A DNA stretch of 64,000 nucleotides from Paratinospora sagittata (lineage: Eukaryota > Streptophyta > Magnoliopsida > Ranunculales > Menispermaceae), in the NCBI GenBank assembly GCA_035771175.1, contig CM069613.1, forward strand, positions 5,142,001-5,206,000, in the 5' to 3' direction. Made by a program: the position numbers and the translations under genes. The stretch's first letter is position 1, and each line of letters starts with the position of its first letter. The notes beneath the pieces were generated by a model that searched no databases, had not been told where the DNA came from, and was given only the letters and a program-made list of their open reading frames with translations. Of the stretch, positions 25,301 to 39,000 are shown piece after piece.

Positions 25301-27406
25301 TTTATTGCTAATAGGCTTGAAGAAGAAAGAGATGAACAAAAAATCTCAATCATCAACATACCAGGAATCTTGCACCTGTGACAAATATAGCCAGCTGGAG
25401 GGGTCTTCCGTTCAAACACACCACGGCCTTCAATATAAGCATGTAATAAATCTCAGGGACAACAAAATGTTAAAAGAAAATGTGAAGCAGGAAATCCAAC
25501 TCTCAGTAGAAGCAGGGAAAAAGAACGAAGCAAATGAAACCACTCTTAGAATAATACACAAGGGAATCCCCACTCAAGAGCACCAAACAGGTAAAACGGA
25601 AAATAATTTTCAAACAACACTACCTATCAATAGAACACATTAAATTCTTAATTAAACTTCAGCAAACATCACATAACAAGAAAATATAATGTTCAAGGAT
25701 TTGAGAATTACCAAAACCCCGGGCCCCCATCATTCTTCCACCCATGCCCCTTCCAAAGCCCCTACCAGCACCGAAAGCATCCTGAGGTTGCCTGGAATTC
25801 CATTTCAAATATATCAGTAAAGGATATAAAGGACTCCTTCCAAAAGAAGAGTGAAGGGACATGACTCAAGGGACACAAAAGAAGGAAGCATCTCACCTCT
25901 GCCAGTCCAATGCAGGCGTATCAATTAAAGCCTTGATCTTGCTATCCTCGTCAGCTTTATTAGTAAGGGGAGCATCCTGTACTATACTGCTTGATTGAAC
26001 TTGTACTGCTTCCGGAATGGCATATAAATCATTTCCAAATTCATCCCATTCAGTCTCCTCGGGCTGCATAACCCAACCCAATCAGTCACATCATTTCAGC
26101 AGACATTTGAACCATTAGTTGACAAAATGAAACCATGGAGACTAATTCTTACAAATCTCATGACAGATGTATCAGCCAAGGGGACACCACTCTTTCCTGA
26201 TTGAATATCCTCTTCCTTATTATCTACAACTTTAGGCCTGCACCAGAAAAGATATATGTCCTATCTCAACCAGAACCTAGATCTTCCTTTATAAGCAAGG
26301 GTACCATAAAACACGATGAACAATTGAAGCTTAGGTGGTATTTGTTAATTCTACTTGCAACCTCTACAAAAATGATAATAACGAAAAAGGTTATTTTTTA
26401 GGTAAAGATTTTTACTATTTCTTTTGTACCTCTAATTGAAAGTAAAGGTATGATCTCACAAAAATAAATTAAGATTTTGGCCTAGTCTACTACAAATGGA
26501 GGTTCATTTCAAAGTAGAAGTAGAGGCCAAATAGAATTAACAAACACTACAAAAATTCTAGAGCTAAACTTAATTGATGCGGCAATGACCAACAACAAGA
26601 AGGCATTTGACCATACAACTGAAGCAACCAAAACGTAATTAATCTTCTATGTTAGGCAAAACAAAATGACCAAAGACGTGAAGGTTCAAAATAGTACTCT
26701 TCTCGTTCAGTTACAATAGGCATGCGAGGTCGTCCAGGAATGCGGCGAACTAAAACAGATGTATTTTTCGGTATCAACGTAGCTTCATCATTGTACTCTG
26801 AAATTGCAAGCACAGAATAGAAAGTCTATAAATACTGCAGAAAGATAAATCCAGCTGATGCAACCAAATAGAGAACAATGTAAATTAAATCCGGTCATCC
26901 ACCAACTCGACTTACAGACTACCAAAAAAAACATAGTATTATAAGTAATTCTTATTACAGTTTCATAACTCAAATTCTGCCCAAAATGTTAGAGATTTTG
27001 GCTAAGAAAATTAACTAAATATTTCATCTTGATCTGAGTTTTACATTATATTGTCATCAATTTATCTATCAAACTTCCCTGCCTGCTTTAAAGGCATTCC
27101 CCCAAACTGGAAAACAAATCCTTAAAAATTTAACCTATTAAAACCCTAACAGAGAACAACTGGTCTCTTCTCTCGCAAAATTGATTATAGCTTGAATGAG
27201 CAAGATGCAATTAATAAATATTTCAGAATCAACAACCAACCTTCGTTAGTCTGAGCGTTGGCGACCATGAGGTCAAAATCAGTACCCCTCCCCAAATGCT
27301 TGGATTCGAAAATTTTTTCTTTCAAATTCGCAACCGATATGAAATGACCGTCAATAGGAATAGAGTCGTAATCTTTTGCACTTTTAAACTTATAATATAC
27401 AGCCAT
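19383..27406 (-). CDS. PQT3: DWNN-domain E3 ubiquitin ligase, PQT3 / RBBP6 type, 15 exons, 892 aa
   Basis: RBBP6-family ubiquitin ligase; Arabidopsis PQT3 is a negative regulator of oxidative-stress tolerance. Exons (minus): 27406-27241, 26797-26698, 26237-26153, 26063-25897, 25791-25712, 25427-25362, 25268-25112, 25002-24854, 24480-24316, 24232-23930, 23560-23519, 23322-23070, 22956-22837, 22506-22431, 20132-19383. All use GT/AG, all phases agree, total 2,679 nt. The DWNN ubiquitin-like domain opens MAVYYKFKSAKDYDSIPIDG. A CCHC knuckle (CHRCKIPGHFIQHC) lies near residue 213, and a RING/U-box (CPLCKEVMKDA, CCFKSFCDRC, CVCG) near 295-345. A lysine run KKKKKKKVR resembles a nuclear signal. The tail is His/Ser/Arg-rich with a poly-Ala run and ends near SSDDERHFKRRPSRY, matching the Arabidopsis pair AT4G17410/AT5G47430. 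Intron 14 is 2.3 kb. Confidence 0.95.
20133..22430 (-). other. large intron 14 of the E3 ligase gene
   Basis: This 2.3-kb intron is AT-rich with an AATAAT/ATAAAA microsatellite patch (about 20941-21016). No gene or bounded transposon is recognised. Confidence 0.6.
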
Positions 27407-28200
27407 AATTTTTTTTTCCCTCTGCTGTAAAAGTATAAGAGAAATCACAGAATAAAGAAATTGCCCTAAAAAGAGCAGAAAAAGATAGAAAAAAAAATTT
27501 AATGGCCGTAAATTGAAAATCAATGGCCTGATATTGAAATCTAAAACAAAAATTGGATGAGTACAAGTAAATTTATCTCCTTTAATAATCTCGATCGACT
27601 TTCAAATCTCAAGACCTATCACGTTCACCAAGTGAACGAGAAACTCTTCAGAGAATCACTAGGGCACGCAGAGAAAACCGCTTCAAACAAAAAAAAGCTT
27701 TGAGAAAATATCACGCTCTTCCAACTCGAAGACCAATCAGAACTTCCAGTAAATCTCAGCCTCTCAGCGCCACCAGAAACCCTAAATCAGCTTTTTGAAT
27801 TGAATCCCCTTCGATCGACAGAAACACCGGTTTCGCGTACCAGACTCAACCGCAGAAAACACACCGTCGATCGATCTTCAACTACCGACAGAATCTCCAA
27901 TCCGCAACAGAAGATCAACGTGAAAGAAGCTTCAGATGCACGAACTCGAACTCAAAAATTTCACAAATCGAAGCCGCAGAACCAAATGAAACAGAGAAAC
28001 CAGATTCGACGCCGATTGAAGATCGATTGATCGAGAGAAACGAAGATCGAGATCGATTCGAAGACGATTTCAGATAAGAAGGGGAATTAGGGCTTAACCC
28101 TTGGATAGATGGCTAGGAGACGCCGTTCGATAAAAAGGCTCCCGTTATCGCAAGTTGCAAAAGTGAACAATAATGGCTGTTGAGGTCGGCGGTCCTCATT
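27407..28200 (-). promoter_or_regulatory. probable 5' leader and core promoter region of the E3 ligase gene
   Basis: Directly upstream of the ATG, the minus strand is T/A-rich with a poly-A-type tract before ATG. Further out (27590-28110) it becomes more GC-rich and GATC/TCGA-rich. This looks like a transcribed 5' UTR, possibly with a leader intron. No TATA box is assigned. Confidence 0.4.
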
Positions 28201-30096
28201 TTATAAGCGAGGAGGATCGGTTTTCTACTCAGAATTCGAACTAAAGAGTTCACAGTTAATTCGGTGATGTGACTAGCACGAGTGAGTCACCGACCCAATG
28301 TTGACTCGGTTAGTGACTCGCTAAAGTTTTTTTTTTTTTTTAAATAAAAATAAAAATTATTTGACTGGAATTTCTACCAACAAAAAAAGGATGACTGTAA
28401 GTGCATTATTGGTTGACTTATGTTATTTTTATGAGTATTGTTATTGGTAATAACTCCTTTTTTTTCTTTTTCTTTTTTTTAAGTCGTAATAATGATTAAT
28501 GATTTCAAGAGATATAATTCTAATTAAAATAATTTCCATAAATTCATTTTCAGCATTAAATTTAAAAAGGTATGAATAACCATTCAAGTTGTTGATGTGG
28601 CTTAGACCTAAGGATCTAAACGCAACAAGCTAAGAGCACAACAACTAAAGCCCCTCATATATAAGAAGGTACATAGAAAGATCAAGTTAGGCTTTAGACA
28701 TCGTAAATGACCACAACATCTACTATTTTTTTTCCTTGCACCTAAGGAGACTCGAATCCTTCCTATGGGTAGACAAGGCAAGGTGCAGACCAGTTGAGTT
28801 ATCGGCTCATCCGAATAACCAGTTGAGTTGCATAGTTATAAGTTGTCTTCTAATTTATAAGAAATATGGTTTTGTATGCATTATGACTTTTCGTTAAAGC
28901 ATACCCACCATGTCATTTGAATGCAAATTAAGTGTATATAGGAGCAATTTTAATTATAGATTACATTATGAAAAATATTAATCCAAGTACAAAACTACAA
29001 GTTTAACTATATACTCATGATATAAAATATATATATATATATATATATTACATAATCATATTCATTGAATATATATGTTTTATACTATAAATTTATTGAA
29101 ATAGCTTTTCTTATTGAGTTGGTATAATATAATGGTTACTATTATGGTTACTATTCAAATTATTAATACAGATATAATGGTTATTATTCAAATTTTTTTT
29201 TTAAAAAGGTGAAAAGTAGAATAAAATAATTCACATTGAAATAAATAAAAAAAAGAAGCATGGATAAGGTATGCCCACGAAATATGTTAACCATAAAAAT
29301 CTTTTTTCAACTTACATATGTTGTTAATAATGCATATATTCCATATTTTTTTTAACAATGTGGGCGAGGCGCACAAAGCAAATGTGTTAAAAACACGGGG
29401 CTCACTCTTTATCTAATCAATGTACATCTATCTACATAATACACCTACTCTCATAGATAAGTAGCTAGATCTTATATTCCTTATTCATAAGACAAACTAC
29501 ATAGAGTAACACCTACAGACTCATTAGAAAGATCCCATTCTCTTTCCTCATTAAAATTTGACCCTAAAAATTAGTCAATGTGCATAACCTAAAGTATCTA
29601 GAATACCCCAAGTTACCAAAAATTAAAAAAATAAATAAAAATGATTAATATTCAATATGCAAAACCTCCCAATTCATGGCGTCAGCGTGATATTTTAATT
29701 TCATAACCCTATTTAAAAGTTTTTTCTTTTATTTTTCTTTTATTTTTTTCGATCTGAAAAAGAAAGAAGAAGAAGATAGAGCAAAAGCAGCAAGACAATA
29801 CTAAAATTATGAAAAGAGAAATTTAAATCAAATATTGATGTAAAATCTACTTTTATCACCAAAAGCAGTTAAATACACATTGGTTGCCAGCATTTCTGAC
29901 CTAATTCAAACACTCAACTCCTTCCCAGTGAAATAATTCTAAGCCTTCTTTCACTCATCAATATTAACATACATGCATGAGATTCCTAAGGGATCCGACG
30001 ACGCGACAGAATACAAGGAAAAGGGTAGAATAATAGGTCAGGAAAAGCAGAGGGGAAGGATAAAATGTAAAGGAAAAAAAAAAAAGGGAAAAAGAA
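28201..30096. other. spacer between the two long minus-strand genes
   Basis: It is AT-rich, with an AT tract at 29027-29048 and several homopolymer runs. A tRNA-like SINE candidate on the minus strand lies near 28740-28815. No gene is recognised. The last ~100 bp are probably the AIM24 gene's 3' UTR. Confidence 0.45.
28740..28815 (-). mobile_element. possible tRNA-derived SINE fragment
   Basis: Read on the minus strand it shows an A-box-like GATAACTCAACTGG followed about 45 bp later by a B-box-like GGATTCGAGTC. This is the promoter layout of tRNA-derived SINEs. No tail or target duplication could be fixed, so it may also be a decayed tRNA-like sequence. Confidence 0.4.
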
Positions 30097-33000
30097 TTAA
30101 ACGTCGGTCAAGATCAAGGATGATACAATCATAACGTAAGCAAGAACGAAGAATATTGCTATCTGAATGAAGAACTTCGGATTTTCTCTCATGCTTGGTG
30201 AGGTAACAGCCCTGCACAGATAAAACCCTTTCCTTCATTAAAAAGAAAAAACTTCTATTGCAACTAAGAACTAAGAAGATTAGAAATTAGGGAATTCCAT
30301 TACTGCATTGTAAAATAATAAGATGATGAAATGAAGGAAAAAGCATACCTTGCGATTCGCTGGGAAAGCCTGTGGAAGGGCAAGCTCTGGAGGAAAACAA
30401 TGCCAGGTCCTGTTAGAGTGGCTGTAACAAGATTGTCACCCTGCAAGGAGAAACTAAACAAATTTAACCAAGGTTCTCAAAAATGTATAATAAACCTAGA
30501 AGCAGCACTAGGTATTAATACGGTTATATATGCTGCAAACTTGTTTGTCATAGAAGGATGAACAACCGTGTATAGTTAATTTGGTATGTTAGCTATACTT
30601 GATGTATATTTACCTGAAAAATAACAATTTATAAGAGGGTAGTAGATGACGCCGATAGAATATTATGCATAAGAATCGGAAGAGCAATCAGAATAGGTAA
30701 AAGATTGATTAAGATCGGTTTTCTCATGTTTGTCCAAAAATGATACTCAACGATGGATATAAGAATAACTTGCTTTCCACTAAAATAAAAACTGAAATAT
30801 CATCATATTCATATGCATTAAATAGCTAAAGTTGACAATCAGTTAAACTTAAAGCCAAATTTCACAACCATTTTCTGCCCTCAAGCAGACTTTAGCGACA
30901 AGTATTTCACTGACTATAGATCATATCAAATTAGAACACTAATAGTGATCATACTTGCCATTGTGGACCTAGGGGAAGACCATTCCGAGCAAGAAGTTGC
31001 TCAAGAAGATTAAAAGAAAAGAAAAACAAGAAAAAAGAGAAAAGCATAGAAGGGTGAGGAAAGATTCTTACCCCAAAAACCACTCGTCTCATGGGACCAG
31101 AATATTTTACTTGAAAATTAATTGAAGCCGTCATGGCCACAACACAAGATGCATCGACAACAAGTACTTCGCCAAGATCAAGATTTTTCTGGACAACTAG
31201 CACAAAAACTCCTAAAGGTTAGTCCAGATGAGGGATTGAAAACTCCAAAATCAGATACAAACAACCATGTACACTACACACACACACACACAATACAGAA
31301 ATGAGAGAAGCAGAGTTGGTACTACTCCCTGCCTATTCTTCCCATAATTAAATTAGTTAACTAAAATACTTCCTCCCCACCATGTTAACCATGACATTAG
31401 ACATTCAATTTGAACATTTGTTGGCCATAGCAGCCAGATTAGAAGTTCTTTATATCCAAATTTGGTCTCAACTCCACATGGATAGAAATAGTGAAAATGT
31501 GAAATACATATTTAAATTATCAATGTACAGTGCAACTTTTAGGATTACATGTGTAACTTTTTGACAGTACACAATTATAATTTATGAGTAGTGCATATAT
31601 AATTTATTATTTTAAAGTTTAAACTTAAGAAGTATTATCAATATACAATTTTAATTCACGAGGGCAATAATAGGCGTTATTAATTTTTTATAAAGAAGAG
31701 GAAGTTTGAAACCCCAATCCTTTCAGAACTAGAGGGGATTTTCTTAATAATTATCCAAACCACACAGGAGGTTTATGAAATGAAAAAAAATGGCAGCCCA
31801 GTACACAAAGCTCCTGCCTATGTGGTGTTCTGGGGAAGGGTTGGACCACTTTGGGTCTATAAAGAACAGAGGTTCCAAACGAGTTTCTTAGACAATAGGG
31901 TGAACGATTTCAACTAAGAATCATCAAGCTATAGAATTACGTAAGCAATAAATGATTGAAGTACTAGAACATAATTGAATAATGAAAAATACATATCGCA
32001 AAGAAGACTGCGATAGAGTCTCCAGAACAAGGCATCACATCAACAAAGTTAGAGCAGTGTTTTCAAGGCTTCGCCTTGGCGGTTGCCTAGCATTTTAGGA
32101 AGAAAACTCCTAGGCTCTGTGCTATGCAGGCAGTGGGGGTTTGTGCAAATATTTAAAAAGTTTTGGGGGGTCTCTCTAATTTAAAAAAAAAGCTTAAAAA
32201 ACATAAATGCCCCTTTTCTATAGTAAACCCTCGAATTTTTCTCTCTCTAAGCCTATCTTTTCCATTTGCTCCGACCAAGAAACATTGTCGAAATCTCCAA
32301 CAACCGTCAACGACACTACTCCGGCGATAGATATTTTAGTTTTGTACTTTTGAACCTTTTGGATAATATGTATTATGACATGAATTAATGTTTTGGAGAC
32401 ATGATTCTAATTAATATGAAGTGTTTTTTATCGTTTTATGAAAATTTAGTATTTATTATAGAATATAGTTAGATATACATAATTTTGTACATGAACTGTC
32501 CAGGGACCTATAAATAAATAATTAATTATCTAGGGACCAATAAATAAATATTTTTCTTATCACCTAGGCCACGTCTAGGCTTTGCCTAGGCTACGCCTCG
32601 CCTAGATAGGGCAAATTGCCTAGACATCGCCTTGGCGCCTTGAAAACACTGAGTTAGAGAGAGAAGGGGAAATGTATACCAGATCCACCAGCAACAATGA
32701 ATGCAAGCCCTTGGCCTGTCAACTTTTGTTTCAGAATTCCCTGTTACAGAATAAAATTTGCATTCAAACAGATATGCATGTCTAGATTGGAAGTACAAAT
32801 GGTCTACAACAGAGTGGGTAAAAAGTAAAAACAAATGGAAATTTTAAAAAAAGGAATTACAAATGAACAGAGTCTCAAATAGATCAACTTTAAGTGCTCA
32901 AAATTTGCAAACAAGTGACTGCAAACAATCTCACCTCTACGCCAGCAACAACATTGCGGGCCCGCTGATCCACTGAATTTGTGACGGTCACCTCATTGAC

Positions 33001-36000
33001 TGAGCAAAGAAATGCATCTGGCTACAGAAAATAAATTTTGCAGTCGCACGTGAGAAAGAAAAATAGTAATAACCTAGCATATAACTCAGTAATAGCTTTG
33101 AACTAACCAAAGCAATATCAGCGCAAGCCTGATGTAAGCCTGTAACTACTTAATACAAGAATAATCAGTGCAAGGGAATCAGCTCTACCTGGCATAAAAT
33201 TTCTCCACCAAACTTGGCCAGATCAATCTATTAAAAAAGACATGATTACAAACCACAAAAAGAAAACAAGTACTCAGTAAATATACACCTTAGCATCTCA
33301 AAGTAATACATAGACTAGCAAAGATTCCTACAAGGTATGTGAGTGGACTAATAAATAAACTGATGGTATACACTCTTAAAAAAACTTTGAAATGCTTTCT
33401 GAATACAGACCGGCAGTATCCTTGCGAGAGAGGGTGCAGCAATACCAACGAATCCATCGTTTGGACCAGTATTGTGAAAAATTATGCTAGTCACACTCTT
33501 GCCAAAAAGCCATTGCCACATACCTCCATCATTTTCATGGAGGTAAACATTATCCATTTGTATGGAGCCAGACATGTAGCACATGGAGCCTACAAAAGTA
33601 GAGCCATAAGTCACTCACCCCTCAAATTTGACAGCCGTAAATCAAAAGAATGACAAGTACATGCTAAATAGAAATAGCCAACCAAAAGGTAAAATTCCAT
33701 TGTTCATACAAGCACAAAATTAATGAACTATAATAGTAACTGCTCTTTTAGATAGGTCACAGACTCATATGTTTCACCAGATTTTAATTTTGAATTGAAC
33801 AGATAAAAAAGAACAATGTTGCAGACTTGCAATGAACACTTCATCACTTAACAACAGAAACAAAAATCACAGTTAACTATTTAAAATCAGCAAACAGATA
33901 CAAACAGCAGTTGCTGCACATCACAATTAGGATATAATATAGGAAGGAACCATGATTGGCATGCAGGGAAAGACACGACAATATTAGAAAGTAGGAGGAC
34001 AACACATTGAAAAATAAATAAATGAATAAACAAACAGAGCCAAGCTTATAATTCGTCAATTGTTCATGACAATCTGAAACCTATGAATCAGACTTCACCA
34101 AGAGAAATGCAACCATGTAATTTAGAATTTTTGCTCCCTCGGGTTCTTCTGAGAAGCTAAGCATGTTGGAAATGACAAGATTGTAAAGTTGTCAAAAATT
34201 AAGATTTGCAAGGTAGTTATGTGCCAATATTCATGTTGAAAGAAGATGATAATAACTGAAAATAAAAGCATCCAAGAAGACTTGCCATATTGATATCTTC
34301 ATTAGAGGAATCCCTCCCACTAATAAACCCCCCCTTGAGTAATCTGATGTGCACAAGTTGTGTCAAAACTATGAAATAGAGAGAGAATTAAAATATGAAG
34401 AAAATAAAAATAAGAAACTCTAATAGAAAAAATTGGTGTCGTTGCCTAGAGGAGGTATAGCCAACATGAGGGAGACAAAGGGCAAAAAGAAAAGAAAAGA
34501 GAAAGTAGATGGAGGTGATTCGCAAACACGCCATAAGGGGAGGAGCAAGGTGCTAGCAGTCAGATTTGGTTGACAGGCTCCTCCCTTCAATTTTATATGA
34601 CTACACTCAAGTCTTGCATTTTTTATTAAATTGGACCAAATATTAGGCTAAAATCCAACGAAAACCAAATAATTTGGTCTTCAGATATTTTCAATTTCAA
34701 GACCCTAGTTGTAGTTTAGACAAAAGAAAGAGTAATTAACTAGAAACTATGTTTTAACTAGGAAACTAAGGATTGACATTCAATTGTCTAAGAAGATCTT
34801 ATATCAGTTAAGAAGCGGCACACAAAATTAAAGTTGAATGGATAAATTGGAGGTAACATTCTATAGTGTATCACAATGCAATGGAGAAGCAAGATTGCTT
34901 CAGTAATGAAACAAACTCTTTATATAATGAACATAGACAAGATTTAAGAATTGACTTACTAATACAAGCAAAAGTTGAAAAGAATGTGATTATTCCTCAA
35001 ATTCATAGTTGGAGCTCCTTATATAAGAACTCCATCAAAGTAACTTGAAAACCCTCAGGAACACATAAAATAACTTTTCTAAGCTATCTATGACAATAAT
35101 TACATCCAAATCCTATAAGAACTCTATTTGTATACTTCTCAACAATTCCTATTATAACTTAAATGATATAACAAGATTACTCTAAAAACAAAATATGAAC
35201 CATATAGAATTACAACTAAAATAGAAGTTCTAAAAAAATATGAAAAAATAAAATCTAGGAAAAAAACTTGAATCTAGCTTTATATTCAAAACCAAAACTA
35301 TATAGGGATTAAATTAGAGGGGCGCTGGCCATTGAGGTGGTTTTAATTCCTCCACAATGAATACCAATTGCAGAATTAAGATAAGCAACAACTGCTTATG
35401 CAATTTTCATGCCTAGTATAATACTCGTTAAAATCATCAAAAGTACAAGATATGAAAGATAGGGTTGTTTGTAGGTTAGGTTGGTTAAGTTTTGGGCCAA
35501 TGACAAGCCAACCCAACCAAATCGTATGGCAAAAATGCAACACAGTCAACCCAACCTCAATGCTTCTAAATTCTCTTTCTATATGAAGAGAAGAAGAAAA
35601 AAGTTTACTAATTCTCTCGGATGACATGGAGTGGTTTTCTTAATAATTTTGGATGATGGTTATGTTTACCAATAATATGGTCACAAAATGTCAGAGACTT
35701 CTGAATTATAATTATATTGATAAGCAACAAAAACAAGCTATCTAAAAAGTGGAACACAATATAAGTGTCATCCATCTAAAAAAATCATTTAATAAGGAGA
35801 TTTAACATTAGACCAATCTTCCTATTTCATCTCTTACACCTTTTGTAAATGGTATACTATGCTCTCAAGGAGTAAACATATTTCATCTGAGGTTTTCCAT
35901 TGTTTCAATTAGACGAGGCACCAAGCTCAGATTCTAAGCAGGAGCCCCATGTTAGCATCACACAATATTCACTTGGAGCCCCATTTCAGATTGGTTTCTT

Positions 36001-39000
36001 TCTATCAGGTTTAAATCTCATGAACTAGTAACCTAAACCACACTATTTGGATTGCAGATTTAAACAACCAGCCCAACCAAAACATATGGCCAACCCAGCC
36101 CAACCCATATGATTCAAGTTGGATTGTTTGGTTTGCTCGAGTTGGCCAATAGCTTGAACACCTATAATGGACGGATGGTTAAGATCAAATGCCACATTAA
36201 TTAAGGACCAAGTAATTAATGTGTTAACTTCTACCTAAACTAAGTTGAAGGCCTTCATATTAACATTGGACCAATTGCAAAGGAAAAGAACAAGGATTGC
36301 CATTTGTATTATTCAAGATTTTAAAATTAATTATTATTATTTACTGTAAATTACAAAAAAATGAGATCAAAAATTACATAAGCTGTGATGATACTATAAC
36401 CTCTTCTTCAGCAGCTCAGCTTCTTATGGTAACAATATTCTAATGGATCCAAGACATCAAACCTTCTCTTGATCAAATTGAATTCAAACCAGCAATTTTT
36501 TAGATTTTTGAGGAATTATGAGTTGGGGGTTTATTCCTTTCCATTGTGCCCTTCGAGATCTCGAGAAGCAAACAAATGCTTCTTTCAAAGTTCAAACTAA
36601 GCATAGTGGAACTCACTGTTGCTAGGAGATCGATATTTCGGACCTCAATAGGTAGGACAACAATATCTTCCATGTCAGCAACAAGAGCAACTTGAAAAGT
36701 CCAATTACCTCTTTTCCACAAGTGACCAATATATGTATCGTCCTCCTTTAGATAATGAGTCAACTAGACGGCAATGCTAAAAAAAAATTCACACAAAGAA
36801 TCATCTTATGACTGTCACCTATAGTTTTTTGGATTCCTATGAGCAAATTATATATGAATCCAACATGTATTGGAGGATCACATCAGTGCTTCCTTAACTT
36901 TTCTAAATTACGAGTCTCCAACTATGCTAGTTGTCCATTTTCAAGAGCACAATCTCAGTTAGGAAGGTGCTGCAGATTTTGTCTTGCGTACAAGCAAGTT
37001 TTTCATATAGTTAATATAATATGTATTTATGTATAACATTCATGTTCATCGGGTTTCATCTATTAAACCTAATGGAATAACCCAACTTTTCGAGTCTTTA
37101 CAAAAGAGACCTGATTGACAGTTAAGTGTTGGGACACCCGACCCAATCTATAGTTCTTTGGTCAGGTCAGTCCAGTTCAGCAGGTCATTGGGTATTGTGC
37201 ACAAACCTGCCTTTGGCTTTGTAATATTTGGATGGGGGAGGCTTTTTTAACACAACACGGTCCTCGTGCATGATAGCATGATCCTCGTGTTTCAAGACCA
37301 TTTGTTGACAGATACATTCCTGTAGTGGTTCAATGATCCAATCGAGGTTGCTTCAATTTGCTCACCATAATTTTGATCATATAATTTGTAATATGAACCC
37401 AGTCAAACATAGCATGAGGTGCTTATAGGTATGGGTGTAGCTTTAGTCGTGTCTGCTTATTATATAACAACCTACTAACTTGAAAAATATAGTATAACAA
37501 AAAATTAGAACATAGGCTACAGAGCCAAGCTATTAGATATATTATTGTACTGTGCATTTATTGCTGAATGTATTGATTAAGCATATAATGACTGCTTTTT
37601 TAGACTTCCTGATCCAGGGAGCATTTTTTAAACAAAAACTGCATGGTTGTATTATTATAAAGCGAGTTTTGTTTGTTTGCCAATTTGAATTCAGAAAAAA
37701 CAGAGTAACTGATATAAAAGGCAACTAAGGACTTGGTGCTGCATTGGAACATACATTCCCTAAAACTTAGCTGCCTTTTTATTTGCTTATTCTTGTTTTC
37801 TCTTCGTTGATAGTTATAAAAGTTATTTCTTGTATATAATGATGAGAAAGTCAAAATATCTCAAGGCGGAGTATTTCAAAGCAGCTCGAACAAACAATAA
37901 TATAGCAGTGAAACAGTATCTTTTGTAGATAATTCAAATAATTAGAAGCAATCTCATAATTCATTAAAGGATTTTATCTAATTGCATGTCTCATTCATAG
38001 ATAGCAGAACCATTGAAAGGGAGACTCACCAGGCTTAGCAATAACCTTCTCTTGCGGCTTTAACATAATCTGAAAAACAAGAGAACCAAAGCTGTGGGTA
38101 GGTATTAAGAAATTTATATTTTTAGATAAGGCAAAAGAGACAACAACTATATTGAGGCATGATATAGTGAACCAAATACCTGAACTATTTGAGCTTCACC
38201 GCCCAAAATCTGAAAAGGTATGACAGCTGCTTGTGGACTCTGCAATACATAATAATGATTACTGATGTGACTTTATGCAAGAAATAGAACTCAAATCAAA
38301 TGCTAAAACAATATATGGCTATAAAATATCAAAGAGTAAAACGTTTGCTCAATGTTCATGTTATATTCATAAAGAACTTTACTGAGATAATAAGGGAGGA
38401 AGAGAGATGCAAGTGCGGAATGCATCAACTTAGTCCATGCAAACACACCCTCGTTGCTGCCTCTGTCTAGAGGTGCTTGAGGAACATTTTCTGTGCCAAT
38501 GACGAGTTTTGATGCTTGCATAATTTTCAATTACCACACACAACTTACAAAGAAAAAAAGTTCCATGTCCAAAACAAGACCCTATAATAAAGCCAAGGCA
38601 TTTCCCACCCTAGACAAGAACTAATCAAGGCAAAGCCTATGTTACTTGGACTCGAATATGGGGACTTGTTTATTTAAATTATGGGATATGGGGACTCTGC
38701 TAAAAAGTATCCAAAAATCTGGATCTAGGTACTTGGACAAGGTTATATTTTATCTTCTTCTGTCCTTTTTTTCTTACTCTTCTCAATTGTTTATTGTCTT
38801 TTTTTTTCCTTCACTTAAGTAAATTTTCACCTATTAATCATTCTCTCTCTTTGTTTGCTTTCTCTTCTTCCTTTGGAGAATCTATATAGTAATTCTAAAA
38901 TCCAATATTTCAGACACATATCTCATACCCATGCCGATATCATGAAGTGTCGACATAGGTACATTGGGCTAAAATAAAGAGTCCAGGTAACATAGGATAG

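Noticed and set aside
28740..28815. Possible functional tRNA gene
   Set aside because: A- and B-box-like motifs are present but a cloverleaf could not be drawn. It was listed only as a SINE candidate.
36500..36763. 87-residue minus-strand frame in AIM24 intron 3
   Set aside because: It has no family resemblance, no splice partners and typical random composition.
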